Shown: positions 6,941 through 14,166, counted from the first letter of the stretch. The stretch: DNA of 21,230 nucleotides from Anaerolineales bacterium UBA3499 (GCA_002377585.1 DFQC01000060.1:1-21230); one strand, 5' to 3'. Numbers and translations are program-made. Notes: a model not told the origin generated them from the letters alone.

Positions 6941-7420
6941 TTAGGCTAGCATACTTTTCTTGATACGTCTGGGGTCCAAATGGCCTACGCTTCGCCATTG
7001 CTCTATACCATCACGACCAAAAAATATAAAAGTTGGCGTTACTTCGAGGTCTAGTTGTTTTGATAGTTCATCTACTATATGGTCTTTGACATTTAGCTTG
7101 ATGAAGTTTACTGTGTCAGACATAGAGCTTTCTAGCCTGTTCACGACAGGCTCGAGTGCCATACAGGCTAGTCAATATTCCGATTGATATTCAATCAGAG
7201 TGGGTTTGCCGGAATCCAGTGCAGTCTTGACAGCATCTGCAGTTGTTAGCAAACTACTAGTTGGTTTTAGTAGTAGTCTTATGGAAATGAATACAGCTAC
7301 TGAACCTAATACTAAAATTGTGTCTAATAAACTTATACCATCTCTAAATAGTGTTATAGCTATTATTAGCGGAACTGATATTCCGCTAATAATAAACGAA
7401 CGTTGGTTTATAAATGTCAT
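6941..7420 (-). CDS. Membrane-anchored thioredoxin-like protein with in-frame TGA at the redox site (probable selenoprotein, UxxC)
   Basis: Read as one frame from ATG 7420 to TAA 6941 the gene encodes 159 residues, with TGA (7174-7172) as codon 83. Residues 9-25 and 31-51 are two hydrophobic segments; a linker leads to a thioredoxin fold that begins GKPTLIEY and continues through LNV to the cis-Pro motif TPTFIFF. Codons 82-86 read Y-TGA-L-A-C, so the TGA replaces the first Cys of C-x-x-C. All 76 codons downstream are intact and domain-like. With the hairpin directly behind it, decoding as selenocysteine is the best explanation; a single TGC-to-TGA nonsense mutation or sequencing error is the alternative. 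An internal ATG at 7162 would give a product without either redox residue. Arg48 and Lys52 after the second helix suggest a cytoplasmic catalytic domain by the positive-inside rule, but this is weak. It lies 59 nt behind the cupredoxin and is probably co-transcribed. Confidence 0.78.
7132..7171 (-). promoter_or_regulatory. Candidate bacterial SECIS element
   Basis: In the mRNA sense, the base right after the TGA starts CUAGCCUGU (7171-7163), perfectly complementary to ACAGGCUAG (7140-7132): 9 bp with a 22-nt loop. A second copy of AGCCUGU (7152-7146) pairs with the same 3' arm (7140-7134): 7 bp closed by a 5-nt loop CGUGA (7145-7141). The second fold puts the apical loop 27 nt after the UGA with a G in its first two positions, as I recall the bacterial SECIS consensus (loop roughly 16-37 nt from the UGA). 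The two folds are mutually exclusive. No folding energy was computed. Confidence 0.65.
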
Positions 7421-7479
7421 TTTGACGTGAAAGAGTGGTGCGATCTGAGATGACTGTATACAAAGTGCTGCAGTATATC

Positions 7480-7827
7480 TTATTCAGAAACTATTACTGT
7501 ACCTTTCATTCCTGCTTCTAAATGTCCAGCCACATTACAGTAATACTCATATGTGCCTGCTTGGTCCGGAGTGAATGAAATTGTACTCGACTCGCCAGCC
7601 TGAAGTAGATTGTCTATGCCAAATTCATCAATTATAAAGTTGTGCTCTAATGCACCATTGTTGACAAACTCTATATTCACTGTTTGGCCTACTGCAGCAT
7701 TTATGTTGTCGGCATCATACGCTATGTCAGTTGCTGCAAGCGTCATATTTAATGGTTCTGGCGTGCTATTGCAAGCTGCGAGAAATAGAAATGTAGTAGC
7801 TACCAATATTTTTTCTACATATGTCAT
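7480..7827 (-). CDS. Cupredoxin lipoprotein (type 1 blue copper protein)
   Basis: A 115-residue exported lipoprotein carrying a plastocyanin/azurin-like domain. The N-terminus is a short signal peptide with lipobox LAAC; Cys19 would be lipidated after LspA cleavage. The type 1 copper ligands are all present: His62 in LEHNF, then Cys97, His102 and Met107 in the spacing C-x4-H-x4-M, preceded by the usual GTYEYYC strand. It probably shuttles electrons or copper at the outer face of the cell membrane. AAGGAG (complement of 7836-7841) lies 8 nt before ATG 7827, and an extended -10 promoter lies further upstream. The thioredoxin gene follows 59 nt downstream on the same strand. The electron-transfer partner is not apparent in the window. 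Confidence 0.9.
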   Translation of the reverse strand: MTYVEKILVATTFLFLAACNSTPEPLNMTLAATDIAYDADNINAAVGQTVNIEFVNNGALEHNFIIDEFGIDNLLQAGESSTISFTPDQAGTYEYYCNVAGHLEAGMKGTVIVSE

Positions 7828-7899
7828 GTGTGAGTCTCCTTAGACACAACTTCAGTAAATCGAATGTTTGATTTGTGAATAATTACACAAAGTAATATA

Positions 7900-7908
7900 A
7901 TTATAACA
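7900..7908 (-). promoter_or_regulatory. Extended -10 promoter for the cupredoxin-thioredoxin unit
   Basis: On the minus strand the sequence reads TGTTATAAT: a perfect TATAAT (7905-7900) with the TGn extension. The -35 at 17 nt (TAGCAA) is poor, as extended -10 promoters allow. Transcription would begin near 7893, giving a leader of about 66 nt before ATG 7827. Confidence 0.6.
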
Positions 7909-7935
7909 TGTAGTGGTCACATTTGCTAGAAGTTA

Positions 7936-7960
7936 AATAGTTGAAGTTAGTTGAACTATT
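7936..7960. repeat. Inverted repeat between divergent genes
   Basis: AATAGTT (7936-7942) and AACTATT (7954-7960) are perfectly complementary with an 11-nt centre that itself contains further AGTT/TTGA copies. It lies in the 242-nt region between the cupredoxin and SDR starts, just upstream of the minus-strand promoter, so it may be an operator. The same region has a TATAAA at 8006-8011 that could serve the SDR gene, with no good -35, and an isolated AAAGGAG at 8016-8022 that is too far from ATG 8041 (8-codon ORF) to matter. Confidence 0.3.
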
Positions 7961-8069
7961 CACTTTCATTGATAGCAAACATGCTTTGTTGGATTGTGTT
8001 TTGGTTATAAAGGGTAAAGGAGTTGGGGTTGGGCAAACTGATGTGTAAATTAAGGTTGTCTATATAGAA

Positions 8070-8942
8070 ATGTTTACTCAGCGTAATATGTCTGGAAAGT
8101 ATGTTCTTGTAACAGGTGCGACTCGAGGTATTGGCAGGAGGTTTGCAGAGCATATTGTCAGTACAGGAGCAAACCTCGTGGTGGTAGGTAGAAGTGAAGA
8201 GCGTACTACAAGTATCGTGTCGAGATTATTAAAGATGAATGGAGCAGGTATGGTGTGTGGGGAAATATGCGATTTGATGTTGCAGTCTGATGTTCGTGAT
8301 TTGGCTGATCGGTATAGAAATAGATACGGTAGGCTTGATGTGCTTGTAAATAATGCTGGAGCAATGTTCAAGCAGCGTAAGATTACTTGTGAAGGATATG
8401 AGCGTACGTGGGCACTTAACCATAATGCATATTTTGCTCTAACTACACTTTTATATGATTTGTTATTGAAAAGTGCGCCTGCTAGGATAGTCAATACCGC
8501 TTCGGTTAGTCACAGATTGGGTCGAATATATTGGGATGACTTGCAGTTACGTAAACACCGATATCTCTGGGGGTGGCGATCATATGCTCAGTCTAAGCTA
8601 GCCAATGTTTTATTTACTCGTCATTTAGCTCGTTTGAGTAGTAAAGAAGGGGTGACAGTTAACGCAGTACATCCTGGTTGGGTGCGTACTGGCTTTAGCA
8701 AAAACAGTGATTTTCTCACTCGTCTTGGCTGGTTTCTAAGCACGCCCATGCAGCGGTCCGATGTTAAGGGTGCCGAGACTCTAGTGTGGGCATCTTTATC
8801 CGAGGAGGCAGAAGGTCTAACTGGTCAGTATTTTGTCAATTGTAAATCAAGAGAGCCGTCGATGAGAGCTAAGCGTATGGATGATGCTGCGCGATTGTGG
8901 AAAGTTAGCGAAAGTATGATGGATGTTCCTATAATTAGTTAG
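8070..8942 (+). CDS. Short-chain dehydrogenase/reductase (retinol-dehydrogenase-like SDR)
   Basis: NAD(P)-dependent oxidoreductase of the classical SDR family, 290 residues. The Rossmann cofactor motif TGATRGIG is at 15-22, NNAG at 94-97, the structural Asn is at 117, and the catalytic Ser145, Tyr172 and Lys176 are in TASVSH and YAQSK. HPGWVRTGF (about 206-214) is the usual substrate-loop entry. The tract between Ser145 and Tyr172 is long, as in RDH11/protochlorophyllide-reductase-like SDRs, and the C-terminal extension is basic. The substrate cannot be inferred. ATG 8070 has AAGG 14 nt upstream; ATG 8088 (MSGKYVLVTG) gives a more typical N-terminus but lacks a ribosome site, so the start is uncertain. 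Confidence 0.86.
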   Translation: MFTQRNMSGKYVLVTGATRGIGRRFAEHIVSTGANLVVVGRSEERTTSIVSRLLKMNGAGMVCGEICDLMLQSDVRDLADRYRNRYGRLDVLVNNAGAMFKQRKITCEGYERTWALNHNAYFALTTLLYDLLLKSAPARIVNTASVSHRLGRIYWDDLQLRKHRYLWGWRSYAQSKLANVLFTRHLARLSSKEGVTVNAVHPGWVRTGFSKNSDFLTRLGWFLSTPMQRSDVKGAETLVWASLSEEAEGLTGQYFVNCKSREPSMRAKRMDDAARLWKVSESMMDVPIIS

Positions 8943-8997
8943 TGTTTGAAACAAACTAGGCAAATATTATGCGACACATTTGTAATGGTAACAAGGT

Positions 8998-9504
8998 ATG
9001 GTAAAACGACTCATAGTGGTAAATGATTTAATGCAAAAGGACTATCAATACTATCTGACAGAACCATCTGGTACAAATTTTCATTCTGAATTTCTGCCTG
9101 CATTGTCACCAAAGTTAATGTTGCAAATGGGCATATTTGGAGGCAAATATATGACCGACTGCATTAAAGAATTTCCCTCAGACTGGTTTGAAAATGCACG
9201 TTTGTCTCCCCATAAACGTGATCCAAAATTGAACTACTTTGGTGTAAATGCTTCACAGTCATTGAGTGTCTGGCAAGATAAGGGATGGATACATTATGAG
9301 GATCCACGCGGATGGTTTCAATGGTACTGTCGCTATTATTTTGGTCGTAGGTGTGTAGACGATGATCGTCAAATTATGCGCTGGCGGCAAATGTCAAGGC
9401 ATGTGGGACAAATAAGGAAAAATTGTGCATTTGGGGATCTTGATTGCAGGCCTAGACAGCGCCAAGCTTTACTGCATTGGGCGTATGATTCACGAGAAAT
9501 ATAG
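8998..9504 (+). CDS. Conserved protein of unknown function (Trp/Tyr/Arg-rich)
   Basis: A 168-residue soluble protein without signal peptide or membrane segment. I recognise the sequence type as a conserved uncharacterised family but know no function. The conserved-looking core is DPRGWFQWYCRYYFGRR (102-118), followed by a region rich in Arg, Trp and Gln and ending QRQALLHWAYDSR. An earlier FGGKYMTDC segment and several Cys (54, 111, 119, 143, 150) are also present. The aromatic and basic content would suit nucleic-acid or nucleotide binding, but this is a guess. AAGG lies only one base before ATG 8998, so initiation is not well defined. It sits between two SDR genes, 55 nt after the first and 24 nt before the second. 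Confidence 0.8.
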   Translation: MVKRLIVVNDLMQKDYQYYLTEPSGTNFHSEFLPALSPKLMLQMGIFGGKYMTDCIKEFPSDWFENARLSPHKRDPKLNYFGVNASQSLSVWQDKGWIHYEDPRGWFQWYCRYYFGRRCVDDDRQIMRWRQMSRHVGQIRKNCAFGDLDCRPRQRQALLHWAYDSREI

Positions 9505-9528
9505 TGTATATCAATAGGTATTAATTCA

Positions 9529-11007
9529 ATGACATCTAAACCAAAATCAATTTTAGTAACTGGTGCTACTGGTTATGTTGGAGGACGTCTAGTCCCAGAT
9601 CTGCTTCAATCAGGCTATGACCTGAGAGTTTTAGTTCGAGACCGTAGTGATGTTGTTGGTAGAAATTGGCATAATAAAGTTGACATAGTACAAGCAGATG
9701 TACTAAAGCCTGAGACATTGTCGGGTGTGATGTCGGATATAGATGTGGCTTATTACTTAATTCATAGTATGAATGGCAACATCGATTTTGCGGAGCGGGA
9801 TTTAATGGCTGCTCGTAATTTTGGATTGGCAGCTAAGAGAGCAGGTATTTCCAGAATTATATATTTAGGTGGTTTGGGTGACCGCAATGCAAATCTTTCT
9901 AATCACTTGATGTCTCGGCAAGAGACTGGCGATGCTCTTAGGGAGGCAGGAGTGCCAGTTACAGAGTTTCGTGCTGCTGTAATTGTTGGTGCTGGAAGTA
10001 TCTCTTTCGAAACCATTCGTTACCTAACAGAGCGTGTTCCTGTGATGATCTGTCCTAGTTGGGTTTATACCTTAGTACAACCTATTTCTATTATTGATGT
10101 AATCTCCTATCTTACCTCAGCTCTGACACATTCGAATAGTGTTGGCAAAATTATCGATATTGGCGGTAGTGATGTGCTAACTTATGGAGAGATGATGACG
10201 CAATATGCGAAGCTCCGCGGATTGATTAGAATATTGTGTCCAGTTCCAGTGCTTACACCTACTCTGTCTTCTTACTGGGTCCATATTGTTACTCCGGTGC
10301 CTTCCACAATAGCTCGTCCTTTGATTGAAGGGCTGCGTAATACGGTTGTAGTTGCTAATAATCATGCGCAAGAAATATTTCCTACAATTACTCCAATAAA
10401 TTATCTGGAATCAGTATCAGCTGCTCTAGATAATATAGAGTTGGGTAATATAGAAACTTCATGGTCAGATTCAGTATCCACTACTATTGGTGGTCGGTCA
10501 AAATCGGTATTGAAACACCAAGATGGTATGATAATAGAGCGTTGGGAACGGGTAGTAACCTCAACTCCTACAAAAACTCATGATATATATACTCGGCTGG
10601 GTGGAGCTAATGGGTGGCCATATATGAATTGGCTTTGGCGAGTTAGAGGTTACATTGACCGTATAGTGGGTGGCGTAGGTTATAGAGGAGGTCGTAGACA
10701 TCCACAAAATTTGCGTGTGGGCGATACTATTGATTTCTGGCGAGTTGAATCCGTAGTGCCTGGGAAGTTGTTAAGATTGAGGGCTGAAATGAAACTGCCA
10801 GGTAATGGTTGGCTTCAATTTGAGACAGAGAAAATTAGTGATACAACAAGTCGTCTGACACAAACTGTCTTTTTTGCTCCCAAGGGATTGTTTGGCTTTA
10901 TATATTGGTACGTACTTTATCCTATACATTCCCTATTGTTGCAGGGTACTATTTCCAATATAGCACGCAGCAGTGAGAAACCTAATGATCAATTGACATC
11001 GAGGTAA
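9529..11007 (+). CDS. NAD(P)-binding SDR (extended/atypical) with C-terminal DUF2867 domain
   Basis: A 492-residue two-part protein. The N-terminal half is an atypical SDR/NmrA-like Rossmann domain opening with TGATGYVGGRL (11-21), followed by DVAYYLIHSM and an IIYLGGLG strand characteristic of YbjT-like proteins. The C-terminal portion (about 345-480) resembles DUF2867, with GWPYMNWLWRVRGYIDRIVGG and GDTIDFWRVE, ending in a hydrophobic stretch near FGFIYWYVLYPIHSLLL that may associate with the membrane. The reaction is unknown; related proteins are annotated as NAD(P)H-binding or nucleoside-diphosphate-sugar epimerase-like. Only 3 nt separate it from the next gene, so it heads a run with the eIF2B-like and Nudix genes. 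Confidence 0.85.
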   Translation: MTSKPKSILVTGATGYVGGRLVPDLLQSGYDLRVLVRDRSDVVGRNWHNKVDIVQADVLKPETLSGVMSDIDVAYYLIHSMNGNIDFAERDLMAARNFGLAAKRAGISRIIYLGGLGDRNANLSNHLMSRQETGDALREAGVPVTEFRAAVIVGAGSISFETIRYLTERVPVMICPSWVYTLVQPISIIDVISYLTSALTHSNSVGKIIDIGGSDVLTYGEMMTQYAKLRGLIRILCPVPVLTPTLSSYWVHIVTPVPSTIARPLIEGLRNTVVVANNHAQEIFPTITPINYLESVSAALDNIELGNIETSWSDSVSTTIGGRSKSVLKHQDGMIIERWERVVTSTPTKTHDIYTRLGGANGWPYMNWLWRVRGYIDRIVGGVGYRGGRRHPQNLRVGDTIDFWRVESVVPGKLLRLRAEMKLPGNGWLQFETEKISDTTSRLTQTVFFAPKGLFGFIYWYVLYPIHSLLLQGTISNIARSSEKPNDQLTSR

Positions 11008-11010
11008 GAG

Positions 11011-11967
11011 ATGATTTTGCCTAACTATGGTTCAGTAGAAGATATATTAGAAGATGTTAGAGCCATGCGTCCTAGAGGCGGTAGTGCTTTTGGCTATTGT
11101 GCTGCTACGGCATACAAATTAATCGCTGAAAATAAGTCGCTACTGTCACTGGATTCACTTTTTGCTGAACTTGAACAGGTGTCTAAGGAATTATTATCTG
11201 AGAAACCTACTATGGCTACTATTCACAATGCAAAGAGTCTTATTGTAGATAGTACTCGCGCCTTGGTTGGTGATGCGGAGCTAGAGCAAATTAGGACATG
11301 CATTATTAAGAAGGCTGACATATTTATACATAGGTCAGCCATCGCTTTAGATAAGATAGGAGAGTTCGGAGGTAATCTTATTCAGGATGGTGAGACAATT
11401 ATGATTCATAGTTACAGTAGGTCGCTTATGTCATGTTTTGCCCATGCACACAAATCAGGCAAATCGTTTGCTGTTATCTGTACAGATTCACAACCTACAA
11501 AAGAGTCGCGATGGGCTATCCAAGATCTCACTACTTGGGGTATTGAGACGACTTTTGTTCTAGATTCTGCTATGGCAATGATCATGCCGGAAGCTGATTG
11601 GTGCCTCACCGGAGCAGACAGTATTGGCATTACTGGAGCTGTAGCAAATAAGATTGGCACTTATCAACTTGCTTTGCTAGCTCACAAACACTCAAAGCCA
11701 TTGTATATTGCTACAGAAATCATGAAACTTCAAACCAACACTATAGAGGGACATCCTATTGTGCTGGAAAATAGGCCAGCAAATGAAATTTTAGATAAAA
11801 AAAGTGAGTTTGAAGGTTCGGATCTTGTAAAAGTAGTACATCAGTTCTTTGATCTTACACCGGCAAGTTATGTTGGAGGTCTAATCACTGAGCAAGGTAT
11901 CATTTCTCCGGTAACAATAGGGACAGCTTGGAACAAGTTTGTATCAATGTTTGATAGTGTTAGTTAG
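11011..11967 (+). CDS. eIF2B alpha / ribose-1,5-bisphosphate isomerase family protein
   Basis: A 318-residue member of the eIF2B-MtnA-R15Pi superfamily. The C-terminal Rossmann-like half is clear: TGADSIGITGAVANKIGT (200-217), with Asp203 at the isomerase catalytic Asp position, and FDLTPASYVGGLITEQGI near 282-299, both closely resembling archaeal R15P isomerase. However, the segment that carries the catalytic Cys in R15P isomerase and MtnA (THC) reads IHSYSRS here (132-138), with Ser134 at the Cys position, as in non-catalytic eIF2B alpha subunits. It may therefore be a nucleotide or sugar-phosphate binding protein rather than an isomerase. GAGG at 11001-11004 lies 6 nt before the start; the Nudix gene begins 2 nt after the stop. 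Confidence 0.82.
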   Translation: MILPNYGSVEDILEDVRAMRPRGGSAFGYCAATAYKLIAENKSLLSLDSLFAELEQVSKELLSEKPTMATIHNAKSLIVDSTRALVGDAELEQIRTCIIKKADIFIHRSAIALDKIGEFGGNLIQDGETIMIHSYSRSLMSCFAHAHKSGKSFAVICTDSQPTKESRWAIQDLTTWGIETTFVLDSAMAMIMPEADWCLTGADSIGITGAVANKIGTYQLALLAHKHSKPLYIATEIMKLQTNTIEGHPIVLENRPANEILDKKSEFEGSDLVKVVHQFFDLTPASYVGGLITEQGIISPVTIGTAWNKFVSMFDSVS

Positions 11968-11969
11968 TT

Positions 11970-12431
11970 ATGAAACCGATACTCGCGACAATGGTTTACT
12001 GTATCAAGGATGGTGATGTCCTCTTGATGCTAAGAAACAAAGAGCCTAATCTTGGGTTGTGGGTGGGTCCTGGCGGCAAATTGGAGCCAGGTGAGTCTCC
12101 TTATGATTGTGCGAAGCGCGAATTATATGAGGAAACGGGCTTAGAGGTCAACGATTTATATTTTCGAGGATTGATCACAGAGATTTCGCCGCGTCCAGAT
12201 TGGCAGTGGTTGATGTTTCTATATGTTGCAACAGAATTTTCGGGGACTATTGTTGAAGATAAACGTGAAGGACGACTTAGCTGGTGCTCATTGTCGGAAG
12301 TGATGCAATTGCCGATACCTGAAGCGGACAGTGTGTTTTTTGAAAAGGTGACAAATATCAATATGCCGTTTTATCAAGCAAAATTTGTATATGATAGTGA
12401 ATTAAATTTGGTCAATGTTGTTGAACAATAA
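11970..12431 (+). CDS. Nudix hydrolase (8-oxo-dGTP diphosphatase-like)
   Basis: A 153-residue hydrolase of nucleoside diphosphates linked to a moiety X. The full Nudix box GX5EX7REUXEEXGU is at 36-58 (Gly36, Glu42, Arg50, Glu51, Glu54, Glu55, Gly57), so the Mg-binding catalytic site is intact. N-terminal strands (ILATMVYCIKDGDVLLMLR) and the segment LGLWVGPGGKLEPGE are close to the MutT/8-oxo-dGTPase type. Starting 2 nt after the eIF2B-like gene and lacking its own ribosome site, it is probably translated by coupling. Pairing with a sugar-phosphate-binding homologue hints at nucleotide-sugar or ribose phosphate metabolism, but nucleotide-pool sanitation is equally possible. Confidence 0.9.
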   Translation: MKPILATMVYCIKDGDVLLMLRNKEPNLGLWVGPGGKLEPGESPYDCAKRELYEETGLEVNDLYFRGLITEISPRPDWQWLMFLYVATEFSGTIVEDKREGRLSWCSLSEVMQLPIPEADSVFFEKVTNINMPFYQAKFVYDSELNLVNVVEQ

Positions 12432-12521
12432 GAATAGGTTTGTAGCATAATAATACACCTATACACATATGTTAGAATAGCCTATAGTCGGAATTACAAA
12501 TACAATTGAGTTGCTATTTTT

Positions 12522-13235
12522 ATGGTCACTGATTTACCAGTAATATTGTTTTCTGCAGGTAGTATTGCTTTTTTGCATACTATACTTGGTCCTGATCATT
12601 ATCTACCGTTTGTAGCTATGTCCAAATCAGGCCAATGGTCACTAAGAAAAACATCTATTGTCACCATTCTTTGTGGCAGTGGCCATGTGCTAAGTTCAGT
12701 ATTGTTGGGTGTTGTTGGTGTGGGATTTGGCGTGGCACTAAGCAATATCACATTTCTTCAGTCAATAAGAGGAAATCTTGCAGCATGGGCTTTAATTGCG
12801 TTTGGATTGGTATATTCAATATGGGGCATAAGGACTGCAATAAGGAATAGGCCTCATCAGCATCCGCATTCTCATAATCATGGATTTGAGCATGATCATC
12901 TACACAAACACCATAAGACCCATCTGCATCCGCATACTGAATCTGCTGAAAAATATAAATCCCCGTGGATATTATTTACTATATTTCTGTTTGGTCCATG
13001 TGAACCATTGATACCTTTACTAATGTATCCTGCTGCCAAGGAAAGTGTAGGTCGATTAGTGGCAGTTACAGCTGTATTTGCTGTCGTCACAATTATTACT
13101 ATGTTGACTGTTGTTCTAGTGTCATGTTATGGATTGAGCTTAGCAAAGTTTTCGCGGTTGTCTAGATACAGTCATGCTATGGCAGGCATCACAATATTAT
13201 TGTGTGGAGTGTCCATTCAGTTTTTTGGACTTTGA
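12522..13235 (+). CDS. NiCoT/UreH-like metal transporter with His-rich loop
   Basis: A 237-residue membrane protein. Hydrophobic helices are visible near residues 5-22, 42-68, 80-103, 148-168, 180-203 and 215-237, consistent with six spans. The first helix carries H19-x4-P-D25-H26-x3-F, a variant of the HxxxxDH metal signature of nickel/cobalt transporters and UreH/NicO-related proteins. Between the third and fourth helices (about 111-141) is a hydrophilic loop very rich in His, a probable metal sensor or chelating loop. Ni, Co or another divalent metal is the likely substrate; direction is unknown. Upstream (12432-12521) a weak TATAGT at about 12483 could be a -10. No urease genes or nickel enzymes are in view. 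Confidence 0.8.
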   Translation: MVTDLPVILFSAGSIAFLHTILGPDHYLPFVAMSKSGQWSLRKTSIVTILCGSGHVLSSVLLGVVGVGFGVALSNITFLQSIRGNLAAWALIAFGLVYSIWGIRTAIRNRPHQHPHSHNHGFEHDHLHKHHKTHLHPHTESAEKYKSPWILFTIFLFGPCEPLIPLLMYPAAKESVGRLVAVTAVFAVVTIITMLTVVLVSCYGLSLAKFSRLSRYSHAMAGITILLCGVSIQFFGL

Positions 13236-13287
13236 CGATAGTACATTTGATTTTAAATCTGTTGTGTTTTGAAAAACATTTATAACA

Positions 13288-14166
13288 ATGAAAACTTTTG
13301 ATTACGAAGCACCGGTGACCATTGATCAGACAATTACCATGATGTCTAAAACTCATGGACAGATACTTCTATTAGCCGGGGGTACCGATTTGTTAGTGCA
13401 GTTACGGTCTGGCAACAAAGATGTTGATCTTGTGATAGATGTGAAAGGTATACCTGAACTTAATCAGATCAGTTATGATGAATTATCAGGTTTGATCATT
13501 GGTGCAGCGGTACCTTGCTCACAAATCTATGAATCACAACCTGTACTTGAAAAATTTCCGGCTATCATAGATGCAGCAACTATCATTGGAGGAAAGGCGA
13601 TCCAGAATAGGGCAAGTTTTGGTGGCAATTTATGCAATGCTTCTCCTAGTGGAGATGCAATTGGTGCCATGATGTCTTTGGGTGCTATATGTAATGTAGT
13701 GGGATCAGAAGGAGCACGTAATATACCAATAGAGGAGTTTTGTATAGCTCCTGGGAAAAACGCGCTTGAAACAGGGGAAATGCTAATTTCCATTCAGATA
13801 CCATCTCCAAGACCAAACTCAGGGTCGCATTACATACGTTTTACACCTAGAGCTGAAATGGATATAGCTGTGGCTGGAGTAGGTGCATCTATAGAATTAG
13901 ATAGTAATTTGGATCAGATATTGTCTGCTCGCATTGCTTTAGTTGCTGTTGCTCCAACGCCTCTGTTGGCCACTGAAGCAGCTGAAAGCTTGATCGGGCA
14001 GGAGCCTAGCGGGCCGATTTTTGAAAAAGCTGCCAATATAGCCAAGCAAACTATAAGACCTATTACAGATGTGCGCGGATCTGCATCACAGCGCAAACAT
14101 TTGATAGGTGTGCTGACAAGACGGTGCCTTGATATTGCAGTCAATAGAGCTGTACAAGTATCTTGA
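13288..14166 (+). CDS. Molybdenum hydroxylase, FAD-binding subunit (CoxM/XdhB type)
   Basis: The medium subunit, passing electrons from the 2Fe-2S subunit to FAD. It has 292 residues, normal for the family. The FAD-binding motifs are LAGGTDLLVQ (29-38) and the IGG...RASFGGNLCNASPSGD tract (100-123); the C-terminal CO_deh_flav_C domain follows from about 180. The three genes run FAD, 2Fe-2S, Mo in the classical coxMSL order, with a 16-nt gap between this stop and the preferred start of the next gene. The substrate is set by the large subunit and cannot be read here. No strong ribosome site is seen before ATG 13288. The 52-nt gap to the transporter gene shows no terminator. Confidence 0.93.
   Translation: MKTFDYEAPVTIDQTITMMSKTHGQILLLAGGTDLLVQLRSGNKDVDLVIDVKGIPELNQISYDELSGLIIGAAVPCSQIYESQPVLEKFPAIIDAATIIGGKAIQNRASFGGNLCNASPSGDAIGAMMSLGAICNVVGSEGARNIPIEEFCIAPGKNALETGEMLISIQIPSPRPNSGSHYIRFTPRAEMDIAVAGVGASIELDSNLDQILSARIALVAVAPTPLLATEAAESLIGQEPSGPIFEKAANIAKQTIRPITDVRGSASQRKHLIGVLTRRCLDIAVNRAVQVS

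Noticed and set aside
6941..7162. Treating the downstream half of the thioredoxin as a separate 73-residue protein starting at ATG 7162
   Set aside because: It would lack both redox residues and the first strand, has no plausible ribosome site, and is in frame with the upstream half across a single TGA.
6960..7430. Plus-strand ORFs opposite the thioredoxin gene (6960-7187 and 7200-7430)
   Set aside because: They are antisense to a recognisable thioredoxin domain and have no domain-like content.
8041..8067. Eight-codon ORF after an AAAGGAG sequence upstream of the SDR gene
   Set aside because: The ribosome-site spacing (about 18 nt) is too long and the peptide has no leader-peptide features such as repeated codons.
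12436..12466. ATAGGT/ACCTAT inverted repeat after the Nudix gene
   Set aside because: Only 6 bp, A+T-rich, with a long loop and no T run; indistinguishable from background.
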